Part shown: positions 19,705-28,870 of the stretch, one piece after another
Numbering within the stretch: the first letter of the stretch is position 1
How the letters are laid out: every line of letters begins with the position of its first letter
Source: Bog-756 sp963835465
GTDB lineage: Bacteria; Actinomycetota; Acidimicrobiia; Acidimicrobiales; RAAP-2
DNA length: 64,000 bases
Assembly: GCA_963835465.1 (NCBI GenBank)
Contig: CAWIFR010000001.1
Span: 372,001-436,000 of the forward strand
Direction of reading: 5' to 3'
Notes under the pieces: generated by a model
Database searches by the model: none
Seen by the model: the letters and a program-made list of their open reading frames with translations, nothing else
Told to the model about the DNA's origin: nothing
Program-made: the position numbers and the translations under genes

Positions 19705-21021
19705 CTAGCCACCCACCGCGGTGGGGACCGGCAGCCCCGCCTTGGTGAAGGCGTCACGGATCTCCGGAGCCGCCTGAGCCACCAGGGCGGCCGGTGGGCC
19801 ATTGGCCAAGAACCGCTGGTACTGGGCCACTGCCGCCGGGGCGTTGCCGTCGCGCTGCAGCAGCAGGGTCCCGAGATAGAGGCGGGCGGCATAGTCGGCC
19901 GGGTCGAGGCGGACGGCGCGGTTGAGCTTGGTCCGGGCGTCGGTGATCAGCGAAGTGCTGCTCCCCTGCACGCCGGTCTGGTACTCGAGCCATCCCAGCT
20001 GGGCCAGGGCCACCTCGTTGGCCGGGTGCTTGTCGAGCACCGACTGGTAGAGCTGCGCGGCCTGGCCCGCCTGACCCTGGTTCTCGTCGGTCGCCGCCTG
20101 GGCGAGGGTCGCCTCGAGCTGTTGGGCCTGGGACTGGGCGAAAGTGCCGGTGATCGCCTGCCCGGGTTGCCGATTGGAGGCGAAGAGCGTCACCGCCATG
20201 ATCAGGGCGGCGCCGAAGGCGACCACCGCCCCGCCGAGGAACCACCAACTCCTCCGGCCGCGGCGGCGGGGACCGGGACGCTCCTGCAAGCCGGTGTCGG
20301 GCTCAGCCACCACTTCGGCGTCCGCAGCGCGGGGACCCGGCAGTTCGGCCTCGGCCACCCGGTCGTCGAGGGCCACCGAGGAACGTCCGGGGGCTGCCGC
20401 CACACCTGCTGTCACGTGCTGATGCCCGGCCTGGGCCTCGAGGGCCGACAAGCGCACCATGTCTCGCTGGCGCAGGGCCAGGTAGTCCTGGTCCGAGAGA
20501 TCGCCAGCCAGGTACTCGGCGTCGGCGTCGGCCAGCGAACGGAGGAGGAAGTTGCGGCGATCCTCTGTCATCTCCGGGGTGAGGGCGGGACCGGGGTCGC
20601 CCCCTTCCGGATCCCCGCCCGGCTGCCGCCGGCGCCGTAACAGCACCACCACCAGTCCGGTGGTGGCCGCCAGGCCACCGAGCAACGGCAGGAGCCAGAC
20701 CAGCAGGGACCAGCCGCTGGCCGGCGGGTCGAGCACGATGGAGGACCCGTAACGGGCGACGAGGTACGCCTCGATCTGCTGATCGCTGCGGCCCTCGGCG
20801 ATGAGCTGGTCGACAGCGGCACGGACGGCCACGGCTGTCGGCGCACTGGACTGGGCTACCGAGAGGTCTTCACAGGTCGGGCAGCGCACCACCGACTCGA
20901 GGGAGGCCGCCCGCTGCGCCGGCGTCGGGGGGGTCGAATGGAACACACCGCTGCCGACCAGCAAGGCCACGGCGACCACCGCGGCGAGGAGTAGCCAGAG
21001 GGGGAAGCGCCGCCGGCTCAT
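19705..21021 (-). CDS. ccmH: CcmH-CcmI fusion, cytochrome c maturation
   Basis: A 438-residue membrane protein. One N-terminal helix precedes the CcmH redox motif VVRCPTCEDLSVAQS (Cys47, Cys50), followed by a second helix near 105-125. A linker with the CcmI-type segment LRSLADADAEYLAGDLSDQDY, another helix (WWFLGGAVVAFGAAL) and TPR-like repeats (AAQLYQSVLDKHPANEVALA) complete it. It should keep apocytochrome cysteines reduced and present the CxxCH motif to CcmF. Fusion of CcmH and CcmI in one chain is the notable feature. Intact; start overlaps the ccmG stop by four bases (ATGA). Confidence 0.9.
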   Translation of the reverse strand: MSRRRFPLWLLLAAVVAVALLVGSGVFHSTPPTPAQRAASLESVVRCPTCEDLSVAQSSAPTAVAVRAAVDQLIAEGRSDQQIEAYLVARYGSSIVLDPPASGWSLLVWLLPLLGGLAATTGLVVVLLRRRRQPGGDPEGGDPGPALTPEMTEDRRNFLLRSLADADAEYLAGDLSDQDYLALRQRDMVRLSALEAQAGHQHVTAGVAAAPGRSSVALDDRVAEAELPGPRAADAEVVAEPDTGLQERPGPRRRGRRSWWFLGGAVVAFGAALIMAVTLFASNRQPGQAITGTFAQSQAQQLEATLAQAATDENQGQAGQAAQLYQSVLDKHPANEVALAQLGWLEYQTGVQGSSTSLITDARTKLNRAVRLDPADYAARLYLGTLLLQRDGNAPAAVAQYQRFLANGPPAALVAQAAPEIRDAFTKAGLPVPTAVGG

Positions 21022-21695
21022 CGGCCGTACCCGCTGGCCTCGGCCCTGGTGATGATGCGAGACAGGCCGGCCGCCGTCACCCCTCCGAGTACCGAGGCCA
21101 CCACCCGCCCGTTCGGCGCGATCACGTAGGAGGTCGGGTTCTCCCGCACCCCGTACGCCAGGGCCAGTGCCCCGTCCCGATCGGCCAGGGTGGGCCAGGT
21201 CACCCCCACCTTGGCCTGGTACTGCCGTGCGGCCGCGGTGGTGTCGTTGAACACCACACTGACCACCGATGCGTCACCCGACTGTCGGTGCTGGAACTGG
21301 AAGGCCACCAGATCGGGGGTCTCCTCCTGACAGGGGGTGCACCAGCTGGCGAAGAAGTTGAGCACCACATAGTGCCCGGGGGCCCGGGGAAGTCCGAAGT
21401 GCGTGCCGTCGACCGTCAACCCGGCGACCGCCGGTGCGCGATGACCGAGGAGCGGGCTCCTGGCCTCCACGGTCGTGGCCGAGGGTCGGGTGGCCAGGAC
21501 GGCGATGAGGCCGGCCGCGATGACCAGCACCCCCACCGCCACCCACCGGGCCGTGTGCCCGCTCCGTGCCCGAGCCCCGGGTGCCCCGCCCCGAGGGGAC
21601 TCCCCCGACCAGCCGACGACCCCGGCGCCGCTCCCGGGAGGGGAGGGTCCGGTCGAACCGACCGGGTCCGCAGGACTGTCCACTTCGACACTCAC
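21018..21695 (-). CDS. ccmG: CcmG/DsbE-type thiol-disulfide oxidoreductase
   Basis: A 225-residue membrane-anchored thioredoxin-like protein. A long proline/glycine-rich cytosolic start is followed by a helix (WVAVGVLVIAAGLIAVLAT), then VVLNFFASWCTPCQEETPDL with the active-site Cys119 and Cys122, and the TSYVIAPNGRVVA cis-proline region. It passes electrons from CcdA to CcmH and apocytochrome. Overlaps both neighbours by four bases. Intact. Confidence 0.92.
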   Translation of the reverse strand: MSVEVDSPADPVGSTGPSPPGSGAGVVGWSGESPRGGAPGARARSGHTARWVAVGVLVIAAGLIAVLATRPSATTVEARSPLLGHRAPAVAGLTVDGTHFGLPRAPGHYVVLNFFASWCTPCQEETPDLVAFQFQHRQSGDASVVSVVFNDTTAAARQYQAKVGVTWPTLADRDGALALAYGVRENPTSYVIAPNGRVVASVLGGVTAAGLSRIITRAEASGYGR

Positions 21696-23806
21696 GACGG
21701 ATCGCCGGCCCCGACGGGCAACGGATCGCCGGCCCCGACGGGGCGATCCTCCGGCCCGGCCACGGCGGGGAGCTCACCGGAGGCCACGGGAGCAGCCGCC
21801 TCGACGACCGGCGCGGACACCGGGTCCGTCGGTCGCCGTCGCTTCCCGGGAATGGCCGACAGGACCGAGCCCACGCCGATGAGGCCGGCGCCGACCCACA
21901 GCCACATCACCAGCGGCTGCTCGACCACTCCGAAGGCCCAGACGGTGGACCGGCCCGACGTGCTGGCGTTGTTGGGGATGGCGGCGATGGTCAGGTAGAG
22001 ATCGTCCTTCCAGCTCGAATCGATGGCCGGCGTCCCGACGGTGGCACTGCCGGTGCCGAACTGACTGAGCGCCGGGTAGAACAGGCCCTGGCCGTCGACC
22101 CGGAGGATGGCCTCAAACGAGGAGTGCGATGGAGCGGTCACCACCCGGGTCCCCACGAACTCGACGGTGTGGCCGGCGAACGTGGCGCTCTTGCCCACCG
22201 ACAGGTGGACCTGGCTGCGGTGGAGGTAGGACGTGGCTGCGGCGAGTCCGATGGCGACTACCACGACACCGATGTGCACCACCATCCCTCCGTTGGCCCG
22301 ACCCACGAAGCCGCGCCATCCGGCCAGGGCGGCCCGGCCCGACGAGGCCCCCGACGAGCGCGACCCGCGGTAGGCACCCCGCACCGAGAGCGCCAGGGAC
22401 CGGCCGGCCGAGGCCGCCGCGAAGGCACCCAGCCCGAAGGCCAGCAACGGCTCGACGCCGCGCACCCCAGCCAGGACGCAGACCACGAGCACCATCACGC
22501 CCACGGCGGCGGGGACGGCCAGGCGGCCGCGCATCACCTCCAGGGTGGTCTTGCGCCACGGCAGGGCCGGGGCCACGGCCATCAAGAAGAGAAGGGCGAG
22601 GCCCACCGGCACGAAGAAGCGGTTGAAGTACGGAGCCCCGACGCCCACCGAGGAGCCGCTGTGGAGTGCCTCGTAGAGCAGCGGGAAGACCGTGCCCAGC
22701 AGCACCACGAAGGCGAACCCCACGAACAGGAGGTTGTTGGCCAAAAAGGCCCCTTCCCGGCTGATGGGCGAGTCGATGCCCCCAACCGAGTGCAACCGGT
22801 CACCCCGCCAGGCGATGAGACCCACCCCGGTGAACAGCACCACTCCGAAGAACCCGAGCAGCAGGGGTCCGATGGTCGACTGGGAGAACGAGTGCACCGA
22901 CTGGATGACCCCGGACCGGGTCAGGAAGGTGCCGAGGATGGTCAGGCTGAAGGCGGCCACCACCAGCGAGAGATTCCAGATACGCAGGAGGCCGCGACGC
23001 TGTTGCACCATGACCGAGTGGAGATAGGCCGTGCCCACCAGCCACGGCAGCAGGGCGGCATTCTCCACAGGGTCCCAGCCCCAGAACCCGCCCCAGCCGA
23101 GAACCTGGTACGACCACCAGGCACCGAGCAGGATGCCCATGGACAGGAAGGCCCAGGCGAACAGGGTCCACCGTCGGGTCTCCCCCTGCCAGTCCTCGTC
23201 CAGCCGCCCGGTGATCAGGGAGGCGATGGCAAAGGCGAACGGCAGGGTGAAGCCGACCAGGCCCAGGTACAGCATGGGTGGGTGGATCAGGACCAGCGGG
23301 TTGTTCTGGAGCAGCGAGTTCGGTCCTGGCCCGTTGGTGGGGATCGCCCCGGCCACGTGCTTGAACGGATCGGCCGGCCCCAGCATCAGTCCGAAGAAGA
23401 AGGCGGCCACGGTGTAGACCACCAGTGTGGCCCACGCCACCAGCTGGTCGCCCGATCGCTTGCGGAACCGCCACACCATGGCGGTGGCGTAGCCACCGAG
23501 CACCACGCCCCACAACAGAATGGATCCGGCCAGGGCCGACCACAGTCCGGTGATGGAGTAGAGCCACGGCGTGGACCGGCTGTTGTTGGCGGCCACGTAG
23601 GTGAGGGAGAAGTCGTGGGTGAGGAGGGCGTGCTCCATGGCAACCAGCGCCAGGAGCCCACCCACGAAGACCAGAGGGGCGTAGAGCTGCCCGCTCCGCA
23701 TGGTGGGCACGCGACCCCTGGCGAGTCCGATGGCCAGCACCACCACGCCGATGACGGCCGCGGCGAATCCGAGCAGGACGCCGGTGTGGCCGAGCGCCCC
23801 GTTCAC
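21692..23806 (-). CDS. ccmF: Haem lyase CcmF
   Basis: An intact 704-residue polytopic protein of the haem-handling family. The WWD-type domain GWGGFWGWDPVENAALLPWL lies near residues 233-252, with conserved histidine segments TAYLHSVMVQQRRG and SFSQSTIGP. A large extracytoplasmic loop near the C-terminus precedes a final helix. It ligates haem from CcmE to apocytochrome c. It lies between ccmE and ccmG in the standard order. Confidence 0.95.
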   Translation of the reverse strand: MNGALGHTGVLLGFAAAVIGVVVLAIGLARGRVPTMRSGQLYAPLVFVGGLLALVAMEHALLTHDFSLTYVAANNSRSTPWLYSITGLWSALAGSILLWGVVLGGYATAMVWRFRKRSGDQLVAWATLVVYTVAAFFFGLMLGPADPFKHVAGAIPTNGPGPNSLLQNNPLVLIHPPMLYLGLVGFTLPFAFAIASLITGRLDEDWQGETRRWTLFAWAFLSMGILLGAWWSYQVLGWGGFWGWDPVENAALLPWLVGTAYLHSVMVQQRRGLLRIWNLSLVVAAFSLTILGTFLTRSGVIQSVHSFSQSTIGPLLLGFFGVVLFTGVGLIAWRGDRLHSVGGIDSPISREGAFLANNLLFVGFAFVVLLGTVFPLLYEALHSGSSVGVGAPYFNRFFVPVGLALLFLMAVAPALPWRKTTLEVMRGRLAVPAAVGVMVLVVCVLAGVRGVEPLLAFGLGAFAAASAGRSLALSVRGAYRGSRSSGASSGRAALAGWRGFVGRANGGMVVHIGVVVVAIGLAAATSYLHRSQVHLSVGKSATFAGHTVEFVGTRVVTAPSHSSFEAILRVDGQGLFYPALSQFGTGSATVGTPAIDSSWKDDLYLTIAAIPNNASTSGRSTVWAFGVVEQPLVMWLWVGAGLIGVGSVLSAIPGKRRRPTDPVSAPVVEAAAPVASGELPAVAGPEDRPVGAGDPLPVGAGDPS

Positions 23807-23843
23807 GAATTGCGGCCGACGAGCGGGCCGGTCCGACCGGTCG

Positions 23844-24383
23844 TCATCGCTTGGTGCCGTTCGGCGCGGTCACCCGGGCCGGGTGCTGGGCGATGTAGTT
23901 GGACGAGTGCTTGACGAGGATCTGATTGGACACAAAGTCCGAACCAGCGAAGTGGCCCACCGCGATGACGGGGATGTTGGGCTGGAACAGGTCGGGCGGG
24001 CTGCCGGTGTTCTGCACCGCCACCCGGGTGGCGCCCGACGTCACCACGAAGTCCACACCGCTGGCGGTGGGACGGATGGAGCCCGGTTCGACCACCCCTT
24101 CCAGATTGAAGGTCTTGGTCCCGAGCGTGGCCCGCTGGGCCACGGCCTGATCGGCCGGCAGGTAGTAGTTGAGCGCCGTGCCGAGGCCCTTGGCCACCAG
24201 GAAGCCGAGGGCGCCCACCAGTACCAGGCCGACCACGGCGTACCGCACCCGGTGCGTGGGCCCCACGGTGGCCGCCTTCGTCCGCGGCGATGGCGGTCCC
24301 GACGGCGGCGGAGTCGACGACGTCGCCGTTCCCGGTCCGGATCCCCCGGATGTCTCGGGTGACGACGGCGGGGCGGTGGTCAC
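23844..24383 (-). CDS. ccmE: Haem chaperone CcmE
   Basis: 179 residues from GTG 24383: a proline-rich cytosolic start, one transmembrane helix (VVGLVLVGALGFLVAKGLG) and an OB-fold periplasmic domain (GVVEPGSIRPTASGVDFVV). The haem-binding motif is ILVKHSSNY, that is His159-x3-Tyr163, matching the HxxxY form of Proteobacteria rather than the CxxxY variant known from some archaea and Gram-positives. The start overlaps the ccmD stop as GTGA. A longer open frame from 24617 is antisense-type shadow. Confidence 0.92.
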   Translation of the reverse strand: MTTAPPSSPETSGGSGPGTATSSTPPPSGPPSPRTKAATVGPTHRVRYAVVGLVLVGALGFLVAKGLGTALNYYLPADQAVAQRATLGTKTFNLEGVVEPGSIRPTASGVDFVVTSGATRVAVQNTGSPPDLFQPNIPVIAVGHFAGSDFVSNQILVKHSSNYIAQHPARVTAPNGTKR

Positions 24384-24547
24384 CGGCGGTCCCCGGCAGT
24401 GCCGCTGCTTCCCGCCGAAGGCACCGTGTCGGAGGCGAGCACTCGTTCGACCGCCCGGGACAGCCGGCGGCGGCGCCACAGCAGCTGGGCCCCGTAGAGG
24501 AAGAGGATGGAGAGCACGATGGAGTAACCGGCCTGCACGTAGCCCAT
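24380..24547 (-). CDS. ccmD: CcmD-like single-helix protein
   Basis: A 55-residue protein: MGYVQAGYSIVLSILFLYGA forms a short N-terminal segment plus a transmembrane helix, followed by LLWRRRRLSRAVERVL, a strongly basic cytosolic tail. Size, single helix, arginine-rich tail and position between ccmC and ccmE are exactly those of CcmD, which releases holo-CcmE from the CcmABC complex. The start overlaps the ccmC stop as TGATG, and the stop overlaps the ccmE start. Sequence identity of CcmD proteins is low, so the call rests on layout and context. Confidence 0.85.
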   Translation of the reverse strand: MGYVQAGYSIVLSILFLYGAQLLWRRRRLSRAVERVLASDTVPSAGSSGTAGDRR

Positions 24548-25332
24548 CAGGCCGCCTCGTCCTCGTCCACGCTGGCCCCTTCGGCCTGTCGCTCGCGCAG
24601 GGCCACGTCGAGCTCACCGGTGCCCAGCCAGTCCTCCAGGACGCCGATTCGGTACCGGACCAGGAGCATCCACACGAAGACCAGGGTCAGGGCCACGAAG
24701 CCGAGCAGCAGCGTCCAGGCCATGGATCCATGGATGGTGGGCGAGAGGTTGGGGTTGAGCACGGTCGCTCCTTGGTGGAGCGTCTTCCACCAGAGGACAG
24801 AGAAGTGGACGATCGGAATGTCCACGGCGGCGAACAGCGCCAGGAAGGCGCTGCGCCTGGCCCGAACGTCCGGCTCGGCCGGCACCCGGCGCAGGGCCAG
24901 ATAGCCGAGGAACAGCACCAACAGCACGGCCGTGCTGGTCAACCGGGCATCCCACGCCCACCAGACCCCCCAGGTGGGCTTGCCCCAGATCGACCCGGAG
25001 ATGAGGGTGCACACATTGAACACCACGCCGACCTCGACGCTGGCTGCGGCCAGTCGGTCCCAGAACAGTGACCGCGTTCGGGGCCACAGGTAGAGGAGGC
25101 TGGCCACCGCGGCCAGCGCGAAGGCCAGGTAGAGGGCTACCCATGCCACGCCGGGATGGAGATAGACCAGCCGCACCAGGTCGCCCTGGGTCTGGTCAGG
25201 TGGGGTGATCCACATGCCCAGCCACACGGTGAAGACGGTGGCCACAGCCGCGGCGATGCCGAGGACGCGGGTCGCCCAACGGGCGCGGGACGATTGGACC
25301 GGCGGCGCGGACACACTCTGGTTCGGACTCAC
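24547..25332 (-). CDS. ccmC: Haem exporter subunit CcmC
   Basis: 261 residues with six predicted helices. The haem-binding WWD motif WGVWWAWDARLTSTAVL lies near residues 118-134, flanked by conserved histidines in LVYLHPGVAWVALYL and SVLWWKTLHQGATVL. CcmC loads haem on CcmE. Start GTG 25332 overlaps the ccmB stop (GTGA); the open frame further upstream lies inside ccmB and is not used. Confidence 0.93.
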   Translation of the reverse strand: MSPNQSVSAPPVQSSRARWATRVLGIAAAVATVFTVWLGMWITPPDQTQGDLVRLVYLHPGVAWVALYLAFALAAVASLLYLWPRTRSLFWDRLAAASVEVGVVFNVCTLISGSIWGKPTWGVWWAWDARLTSTAVLLVLFLGYLALRRVPAEPDVRARRSAFLALFAAVDIPIVHFSVLWWKTLHQGATVLNPNLSPTIHGSMAWTLLLGFVALTLVFVWMLLVRYRIGVLEDWLGTGELDVALRERQAEGASVDEDEAA

Positions 25333-26000
25333 GCCGACTCCTGGATGGGGCCGAACACCACGATGCCCAGGGCCACGTAGACAGCGTCGAAGACGGCTAG
25401 CAGGCGGAGCCACGGGTAGCCGTAGGAGACCGTCCCTCCGTCCAGGGCGGCCTGCCATATCCGTGTCCCGGCCAGCAGCACCGGGGCGGCGATGGGCAGG
25501 AAGAGAAAGGGCAGGAGCGTCTCGCGGACCCGCAGCCCGGCCGAGAGCGCCCCATAGAGCGTCCCGGTGGCGGCCAGGCCGATGGTGCCGAGCACACAGG
25601 AGGCCACGATGAGCCAGGGCACCTCGATCTTGGCCCCGTACAGGAGCACCACCCCGACGCCGAGGACCACCTCCAGCACCACCAGCTGGGCGGCCACGGC
25701 CGCTGACTTCCCCAGGAACAGTCCGGCCGGGTCGAGCCCGGAGAGGCGGAGGCCGTCGCGAGCTCCGTCCACCGACTCCACCGATACGCTGCGTTGCACG
25801 GCCAGCACCGTGCAGAACAGCACGGCCACCCAGAACAGACCCGGCGCGCCCTTGGCCATCAGGGTCCGATCCGGGCCGAGGGCGAAGGCGAACAGGACCA
25901 GGGCCACGATGCCGAACGGTGCCACCTGGGACAGTCCCACCCGTGACCGGGCCTCGATGCGGAGATCCTTGCCCGCCACCAGCAGGGAGTCACGCCACAT
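25329..26000 (-). CDS. ccmB: ABC transporter membrane subunit CcmB
   Basis: 223 residues: a short amphipathic start MWRDSLLVAGKDLRIEARSR followed by six hydrophobic helices, with RTLMAKGAPGLFWVAVLFC and LGLDP-like SGLDPAGLFLGKS typical of CcmB. It pairs with CcmA. ATG 26000 lies 11 bases inside the ccmA 3' end. Confidence 0.93.
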   Translation of the reverse strand: MWRDSLLVAGKDLRIEARSRVGLSQVAPFGIVALVLFAFALGPDRTLMAKGAPGLFWVAVLFCTVLAVQRSVSVESVDGARDGLRLSGLDPAGLFLGKSAAVAAQLVVLEVVLGVGVVLLYGAKIEVPWLIVASCVLGTIGLAATGTLYGALSAGLRVRETLLPFLFLPIAAPVLLAGTRIWQAALDGGTVSYGYPWLRLLAVFDAVYVALGIVVFGPIQESA

Positions 26001-26805
26001 GAGCCACCTCCCCGCTGGCGTCGGTCCCGACGCACCGGCCCACCGGCGGCAGTCCGTCGACAGGCTTGTCGGAGCCGGCCGACTCGGCACCCGGACTCGG
26101 TGCCCCACTGGGAACGACCGGTGGAACCGACGGGACGCCAAGCGACCGTCGAGCCGTCACCCGCCCACCGGTGATGGTGACGGCCCGGTCGGCCAGCGAC
26201 TCGACGAATCCCAACTCATGGGAGGCAATGACCACCGTCACCCCGTCAGCGCCGGCTTCGGCGATGAGCCGATCGAGACTGTCCCGGGCGGCGGCGTCCA
26301 AGCCGGCGTGGGGCTCGTCGAGCAGCCACAACTCAGGCCACCGGGCGGTCAGGACGGCCAGGGCGACCCGCCGGCGCTGGCCCGCCGAGAGTTTGGAGGC
26401 GCTGGTCCTGAGCAGCCGGCCGGTCAGTCCCCACCGGTCGCACGCCCCCTCGATCCGGTCGGTGTCGGCTCCCGACGCCCGCACCGCGAACCGAACGTTC
26501 TCCCGGACGGTGAGGTCGTCGTAGAGGTGGGCGGCGTGGGAGAGGAGCCCGACCCGCCGGCGCACCTGGCTCCGGTGGCGGACAGGGTCCAGACCGAGCA
26601 CGCCTACCTCGCCCGAGGCCAACGGCACGAGGCCGGCACAGACCCGGAGGAGGCTCGTCTTCCCGGCTCCGTTGGGCCCGTCGATCAGCACCGTCTCCCC
26701 CACCGCGACCTCGAGGTCCACGCCGGCGAGCAGGGGGAACCGACCCGACAGCGCGACGGCGTCGTGGAGGAGAATCGCGGGGTGGGGAGGGGCTTGGGGG
26801 GCCAT
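25990..26805 (-). CDS. ccmA: ABC transporter ATPase CcmA
   Basis: 271 residues from ATG 26805. Walker A DGPNGAGKTSLLRV near 40-53, Q-loop region RVGLLSHAAHLYDDLTVREN, signature KLSAGQRRRVALAVL, Walker B LWLLDEPHAGLD near 157 and the switch histidine ASHELG. Together with CcmB it powers release of haem-loaded CcmE. An extended C-terminal tail of about 50 residues rich in proline and serine is unusual for CcmA (normally about 200 residues). Confidence 0.92.
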   Translation of the reverse strand: MAPQAPPHPAILLHDAVALSGRFPLLAGVDLEVAVGETVLIDGPNGAGKTSLLRVCAGLVPLASGEVGVLGLDPVRHRSQVRRRVGLLSHAAHLYDDLTVRENVRFAVRASGADTDRIEGACDRWGLTGRLLRTSASKLSAGQRRRVALAVLTARWPELWLLDEPHAGLDAAARDSLDRLIAEAGADGVTVVIASHELGFVESLADRAVTITGGRVTARRSLGVPSVPPVVPSGAPSPGAESAGSDKPVDGLPPVGRCVGTDASGEVAHVA

Positions 26806-26923
26806 GGCCGACCTCCATGGTACGGGGGCGGGCTCCCGGGAGCCAGGCGGGGACCGGGGCTCTCGCAGGGGTCGACGGGGCACCGAGCGTCTCTCGTCCG
26901 GCCTCAAGGGCCGGAAGCGCCGC

Positions 26924-27871
26924 TCAGCTCACGGAGAGGCGGTCCAGATGCAGGTCATGGAGCCAATTGGAGATGTGGGCGGAGATGACGTCCACGTGGC
27001 CGCTGAGCAGAAGGAGACCGAACACCACCAGGATCGTCCCCCCGACCAGGTCCACCCAACGTAGGCGGCCCCGCACTCGGGCCAGCATGTCCGTCATCCG
27101 GCCCAAGGCCAGGCCGGACAGGAGGAAGGGAACCCCGAGTCCGAGCGAGTAGGCGAGCAGGAGGGCGATGCCCCCGGTGGCCGAGCCACCCGTCCCGGCC
27201 GCCAGGGCCAAGACGCTGGCCAGCACCGGTCCGATGCACGGAGTCCAGGCGAAGGCGAAGGCCATGCCCATGACGGGCGGTGCCCAGGCACCGAGCAGGG
27301 ACGGCCGGATCGCGAACCGCTTCTCGCCAGACAGGGCGAGCGGCAAGGGCAGCCCCGAGGCCATGGCGACGAGCAGCACACCGAACAGCACGATGAGGAT
27401 CCCCGACACCGTCTCCAATGATCGCTGGTGGGTGAGGAACAGCCGGCCCAATGCGGAGGCCGAAGCGCCGAGGATGGTGAAGACGACGGTGAATCCGGCG
27501 ATGAAGGCCAAGATGCCCCGGAGCAGGCGGCTGCGCTCGCGTCGCAGGTCGACGGGGGCGATAGCGACAGCCACCGTGGCTGCATCAGCGCCGGAGTCGG
27601 GCGAAGACGCACCGACCTCCACCGCCGCACCGCCCGGAGCATGCACCGCGCCGATACCCGGTCCCACGCCGGCGCCCACCGGCACGCCGGGACCCGCCGA
27701 CTTCGGTGCGGACTGTAGGGCGCTCAGCTCCGCAGCCGAGAGCCCGGACACCATGGAGAGGTACGCCGGGACAAGGGGCAGCACGCATGGAGAGAGAAAT
27801 GAGAGCATCCCGGCGCCGAACGCCACCAGCAGGCCGAGCGGGTCTGCGTGGATGGTGGCCGGGTCGAGCAC
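26924..27871 (-). CDS. ccdA: CcdA/DsbD-type thiol reductase transporter
   Basis: 315 residues from GTG 27871, with six or seven helices. The conserved cysteines sit in GMLSFLSPCVLPLVPAYLS and FAWTPCIGPVLASVLALA, the CcdA pair that shuttles electrons from cytosolic thioredoxin to CcmG. A hydrophilic insert of about 60 residues rich in alanine, glycine and proline after the first helix is longer than usual. It lies 118 bp upstream of ccmA on the same strand and begins nine bases from the gmd stop. Confidence 0.9.
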   Translation of the reverse strand: MLDPATIHADPLGLLVAFGAGMLSFLSPCVLPLVPAYLSMVSGLSAAELSALQSAPKSAGPGVPVGAGVGPGIGAVHAPGGAAVEVGASSPDSGADAATVAVAIAPVDLRRERSRLLRGILAFIAGFTVVFTILGASASALGRLFLTHQRSLETVSGILIVLFGVLLVAMASGLPLPLALSGEKRFAIRPSLLGAWAPPVMGMAFAFAWTPCIGPVLASVLALAAGTGGSATGGIALLLAYSLGLGVPFLLSGLALGRMTDMLARVRGRLRWVDLVGGTILVVFGLLLLSGHVDVISAHISNWLHDLHLDRLSVS

Positions 27872-27879
27872 AGGTCGGC

Positions 27880-28852
27880 CTAGCGCTGCTGGCTCTGCAC
27901 CAGCGCCAGATCGGCCTCGACCATCATCTGCACCAGCGCCGGGAAGTCCACGTCCCGATGCCATCCCAGTGTCGACTGTGCCTTGGTCGGGTCTCCTACC
28001 AGCAGGTCCACCTCGGCTGGGCGCAGGAAGCGCTCATCGATGTAGACGTGGTTCTCCCAGTCGAGGTCGACCGCGGCGAACGAGAGCTCGACGAGCTCCT
28101 TGACCGAATGGGTCTGGCCGGTGGCCACCACGTAGTCGTCGGGCCGGTCCTGCTGCAGCATCAGCCACATGGCCCGCACGTAGTCGGCGGCGAAGCCCCA
28201 GTCCCGCTGGGCGTCGAGATTGCCCAATGCCATCTTCTCGTCGATCCCGGCTTTGATCCGAGCCACCCCATGCGTCACCTTGCGAGTCACGAACTCGAGC
28301 CCCCGCCTGGGTGACTCGTGGTTGAACAGGATGCCCGACGAGGCGTGCAGGTCGTAGCTCTCGCGATAGTTGACGGTGATCCAGTGGCCGTAGACCTTGG
28401 CCACCCCATAGGGGCTGCGGGGGTAGAAGGGCGTGGACTCCTTTTGAGGGACCTCCAGCACCTTGCCGAACATCTCCGAGGAACTGGCCTGATAGAAGCG
28501 GATCTCCGGGTCGACGATCCGGATGGCGTCGAGCACGCCGGGTGACTCCGAGGGCGGTGGTCTCTCCGGTCAGCACCGGCTGGTTCCAAGACGTCTGGAC
28601 GAAGGACTGGGCCGCGAGGTTGTACACCTCGTTGGGACGGCTGTCCCGGAGGATGTTGATCATCGACACCTCGTCGAGCAGGTCACCTGCCACCAGCGTG
28701 AGGCGGTCCTGGATGTGGGCGATACGCTCGAAGTTGAGGGTGCTCGACCGGCGGACCATGCCGACGACCTCGTAGCCGTGGTCGAGCAGGAACTCGGCCA
28801 GGTACGAGCCGTCCTGGCCGGTGATGCCGGTGATAAGTGCTCGTTTGGCCAT
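27880..28852 (-). CDS. gmd: GDP-mannose 4,6-dehydratase, one frameshift
   Basis: Extended SDR enzyme making GDP-4-keto-6-deoxymannose for fucose- or rhamnose-type sugars. NADP loop ALITGITGQDGSYLAEFLL, RRSSTLNFERI, catalytic SSSEMFGKV (Ser/Glu) and the Tyr-x3-Lys in RSPYGVAKVYGHW, then FNHESPRRGLEFVTRKV. One inserted base near 28530 separates TTALGVTR from LDAIRIVDPE: ACCCGGCGTG appears where ACCCGCGTG would keep the frame. Otherwise full length (about 323 residues). Why it sits upstream of ccdA is unclear. Confidence 0.92.
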
Positions 28853-28870
28853 GCGGTGGGCTCCTCGGTG

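Noticed and set aside
1..20000. Widespread pseudogenisation of the first 20 kb
   Set aside because: Broken genes include core functions (mrp, cysteine desulfurase), no substitutions damage the motifs, and the lesions are single-base insertions in similar contexts.
21566..23914. 782-codon plus-strand frame, rich in His, Gly and Gln
   Set aside because: Exact antisense of ccmF and ccmG.
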